A DNA stretch of 64,000 nucleotides from JAQBDA01 sp963709875. Its GTDB lineage: Bacteria; Chloroflexota; Anaerolineae; Anaerolineales; UBA4823. The stretch spans positions 1-64,000 of the forward strand of contig CAVPYB010000012.1 of assembly GCA_963709875.1 (NCBI GenBank), written 5' to 3'. How positions within the stretch are numbered: position 1 is the first letter of the stretch; each line of letters opens with the position of its first letter. Positions 62,750 through 64,000 of the stretch are shown piece by piece. Position numbers and translations under genes: made by a program. Below the pieces are notes generated by a model that saw only the letters and a program-made list of their open reading frames with translations, was not told the DNA's origin and did no database searches.

Positions 62750-63115
62750 TTAACCTTCTTTGACCCATCTCCAGGCCGATTCAAGCTCGGAAAGATCGAA
62801 AAAGCGCTCTGCCGTACGGCGGGTGAAGGGGTCCATGACCTTCACCATCCAGGCTTGCCATTTCTGGTCGCCAACAAAGGCAGTTTTTTCCACCTGGCGG
62901 TACTGCTGGGTCCCAAGGTTGAAGTCAGCCCTGGCGGCATCCAGACCTCCCCAGCCTTCGAAACCTCCCATGACGACCAGGATATTAATTTTGCCGAAAG
63001 CCGCGATGGCCTGGTCCAATTTGGGCACCAGCACATCATAGTCTTCTGCGGTCAACTTACCGTTGATCCGAAAACCAATGCAGGATTCCGTGCTTTGGGG
63101 TAGTATTTCGATCAT
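62750..63115 (-). CDS. SpoIIAA-like (DUF3478-type) protein
   Basis: A 121-residue single-domain protein with the STAS-like layout of the SpoIIAA-like family: CIGFRINGKLTAEDYDVLVP, GKINILVVMGGFEGWGGLDA, EKTAFVGDQKWQAWMVKVMD and FTRRTAERFFDLSELESAWR. Such proteins bind small hydrophobic ligands or membranes. The ATG at 63115 has AAGGAG eight bases upstream; the two codons before it are out of place for a start. It lies between the DUF2252 protein and the YqhA-like membrane protein, probably in one operon. Confidence 0.85.
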   Translation of the reverse strand: MIEILPQSTESCIGFRINGKLTAEDYDVLVPKLDQAIAAFGKINILVVMGGFEGWGGLDAARADFNLGTQQYRQVEKTAFVGDQKWQAWMVKVMDPFTRRTAERFFDLSELESAWRWVKEG

Positions 63116-63161
63116 CGTCAATTCTCCTTTTTACGGCCGCTCTGCTAGCCAATAGTATGTA

Positions 63162-64000
63162 TTAGATCCCCTGCTCGGCTTCAATACGGCCTGACTTCAC
63201 CGCTTCCACCAGCGCCTGGTGGTCGCGCTCTGTCTGGTCGGCGTATGTCATTGCAAAACCGCCAATCGTTTTATCGAAAGCGTCACTCTTTCCCAGGTAT
63301 CCGGCAATCGCCGCAGGATCACCGGTGCGGGCGTGGGCACGGGCTAAACAAGCACTGCAAACTCCAAGATAGGTGCCCAAACCCGTCACATCCAACGCAG
63401 CAACATCTACCGATCCCTTCATGTCCTTTAGCTGCCGCCAATAATATTGCTTTTCGCTGAGCGGACTCTGGTGCCAGCCCAAGAAGATATCGCTGGCGGC
63501 CTGTATCAGCCGCTGACTGACCACAACCCTTTGTGCATGGCTACTGTATCCCCGATCCGGCAGATAGGTCTGCAGCACCGAAGGGCCGGCTTCTTTCTGC
63601 TGCAAGATGATGGCATCCTCCTGCGCACCACCCTCGAGCAGCAAGATGCTGCATGTAGTCCCGACACTGCCCACACCGCCAACCCGCAAAGCCGCATCTG
63701 TGGGGCGAAATCGTGAAAGCAGCATGCGCCTTTCTTCTGACAGGCTGGAGATATATTCGAACCAGCTCTCTTCCACGTATTCTTCGGTGAATTGGGCTTT
63801 CTGATCCTCGGTAAGCAGATCATCCAATCGGACAATGAGAGGCGGATCATTGATGAACTGCCGCCGACCACCCACCAGTTCAGTAAGCTTTTCCAGGGTG
63901 ACCGTCTGGGTCTTGGTGCGCGCTTTTTTGAGCATTTTCTCTGTACTCTTAGTGCCTTTCTTGGAATAGCGCTCAAACAGCGCCAAGACTTGCTCGGCTT
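63162..64000 (-). CDS. DUF2252 family protein (5' end beyond window)
   Basis: The C-terminal 279 residues of a DUF2252 protein, open to the window edge. It has the family core RVGGVGSVGTTCSILLLEGG, AIILQQKEAGPSVLQTYL, RVVVSQRLIQAASDIFLGWH and YYWRQLKDMKGSVDVAALDV, where the conserved Lys, Gln, Arg and Asp residues resemble a kinase-like fold. Function unproven. The stop is followed 47 bases on by the SpoIIAA-like gene. The missing part is expected to be about 150-200 residues. Confidence 0.85.
   Translation of the reverse strand, partial: AEQVLALFERYSKKGTKSTEKMLKKARTKTQTVTLEKLTELVGGRRQFINDPPLIVRLDDLLTEDQKAQFTEEYVEESWFEYISSLSEERRMLLSRFRPTDAALRVGGVGSVGTTCSILLLEGGAQEDAIILQQKEAGPSVLQTYLPDRGYSSHAQRVVVSQRLIQAASDIFLGWHQSPLSEKQYYWRQLKDMKGSVDVAALDVTGLGTYLGVCSACLARAHARTGDPAAIAGYLGKSDAFDKTIGGFAMTYADQTERDHQALVEAVKSGRIEAEQGI

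Overview
The window looks like a contig from a moderately GC-rich bacterium of the Chloroflexota, most likely an Anaerolineae-type lineage. This is inference from gene content: an NBR1-Ig-like lipoprotein, Thr/Pro-rich secreted proteins, a beta-helix/DUF11/PKD surface protein ending in a hydrophobic FLP-type motif, a DUF951 protein, YbbR repeats beside a diadenylate cyclase, lipoprotein signal peptides without outer-membrane genes, and a T-box before thrS. No rRNA, tRNA or CRISPR array was seen. Many genes in 1-26 kb and several in 40-50 kb, including essential ones (lepB, cdaA, coaE), are broken by single-base frameshifts that can be read through. This pattern suggests uncorrected indel errors in the assembly rather than a pseudogene graveyard, so CDS spans are given for the restored genes.

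Layout. 1-6 kb (minus): carboxyltransferase, small membrane protein, zinc-type dehydrogenase, membrane glycosyltransferase, acyl-CoA dehydrogenase. 6.15-8.86 kb: a complete transposon with 17-bp perfect inverted repeats and a 7-bp target duplication, carrying a sigma-70-like gene and a DDE transposase. 9-13.2 kb: a very large secreted beta-helix protein. 13.5-17.2 kb: AlkD-type glycosylase, alpha/beta hydrolase, LysM lipoprotein, NUDIX hydrolase, YgiT zinc finger. 17.4-20.8 kb: deoC with a two-domain ALDH16-type dehydrogenase. 20.8-26.4 kb (minus): lepB, der, cdaR-like, cdaA and a coaE with a C-terminal extension.

26.5-32.8 kb (minus): a peptide/dipeptide ABC importer (binding protein, two permeases, two ATPases) with a consensus promoter and a terminator; one permease carries an unusual extra membrane segment. 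33.2-38.3 kb: small unknown protein, Kbl-like enzyme, TyrA-like dehydrogenase, HD protein, M50 protease, DUF951, NBR1-Ig lipoprotein. 38.3-43.7 kb: rsmI, phosphoglucose/phosphomannose isomerase, PAP2 phosphatase, nucleotidyltransferase, a quinate-dehydrogenase-annotated family protein, ilvE.

43.7-55 kb (minus): a run rich in export and acetylation functions (ABC-2 exporter, three GNAT/Eis-like proteins, two MFS transporters, amidase, HAD phosphatase, phosphoesterase). It is headed by a promoter, a predicted 29-residue leader peptide and a four-arm attenuator (1:2, 2:3, 3:4-terminator) before the ABC ATPase. This and the sigma-carrying transposon are the most interesting finds. 55-57.8 kb: secreted phosphoesterase, sugar-dehydrogenase-like lipoprotein, DUF1232. 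57.8-61.5 kb: infC (apparent ATC start)-rpmI-rplT and T-box-controlled thrS. 61.5-64 kb: an HTH protein with a Lys-rich tail, a YqhA-like membrane protein, a SpoIIAA-like protein and a DUF2252 protein cut by the window edge.
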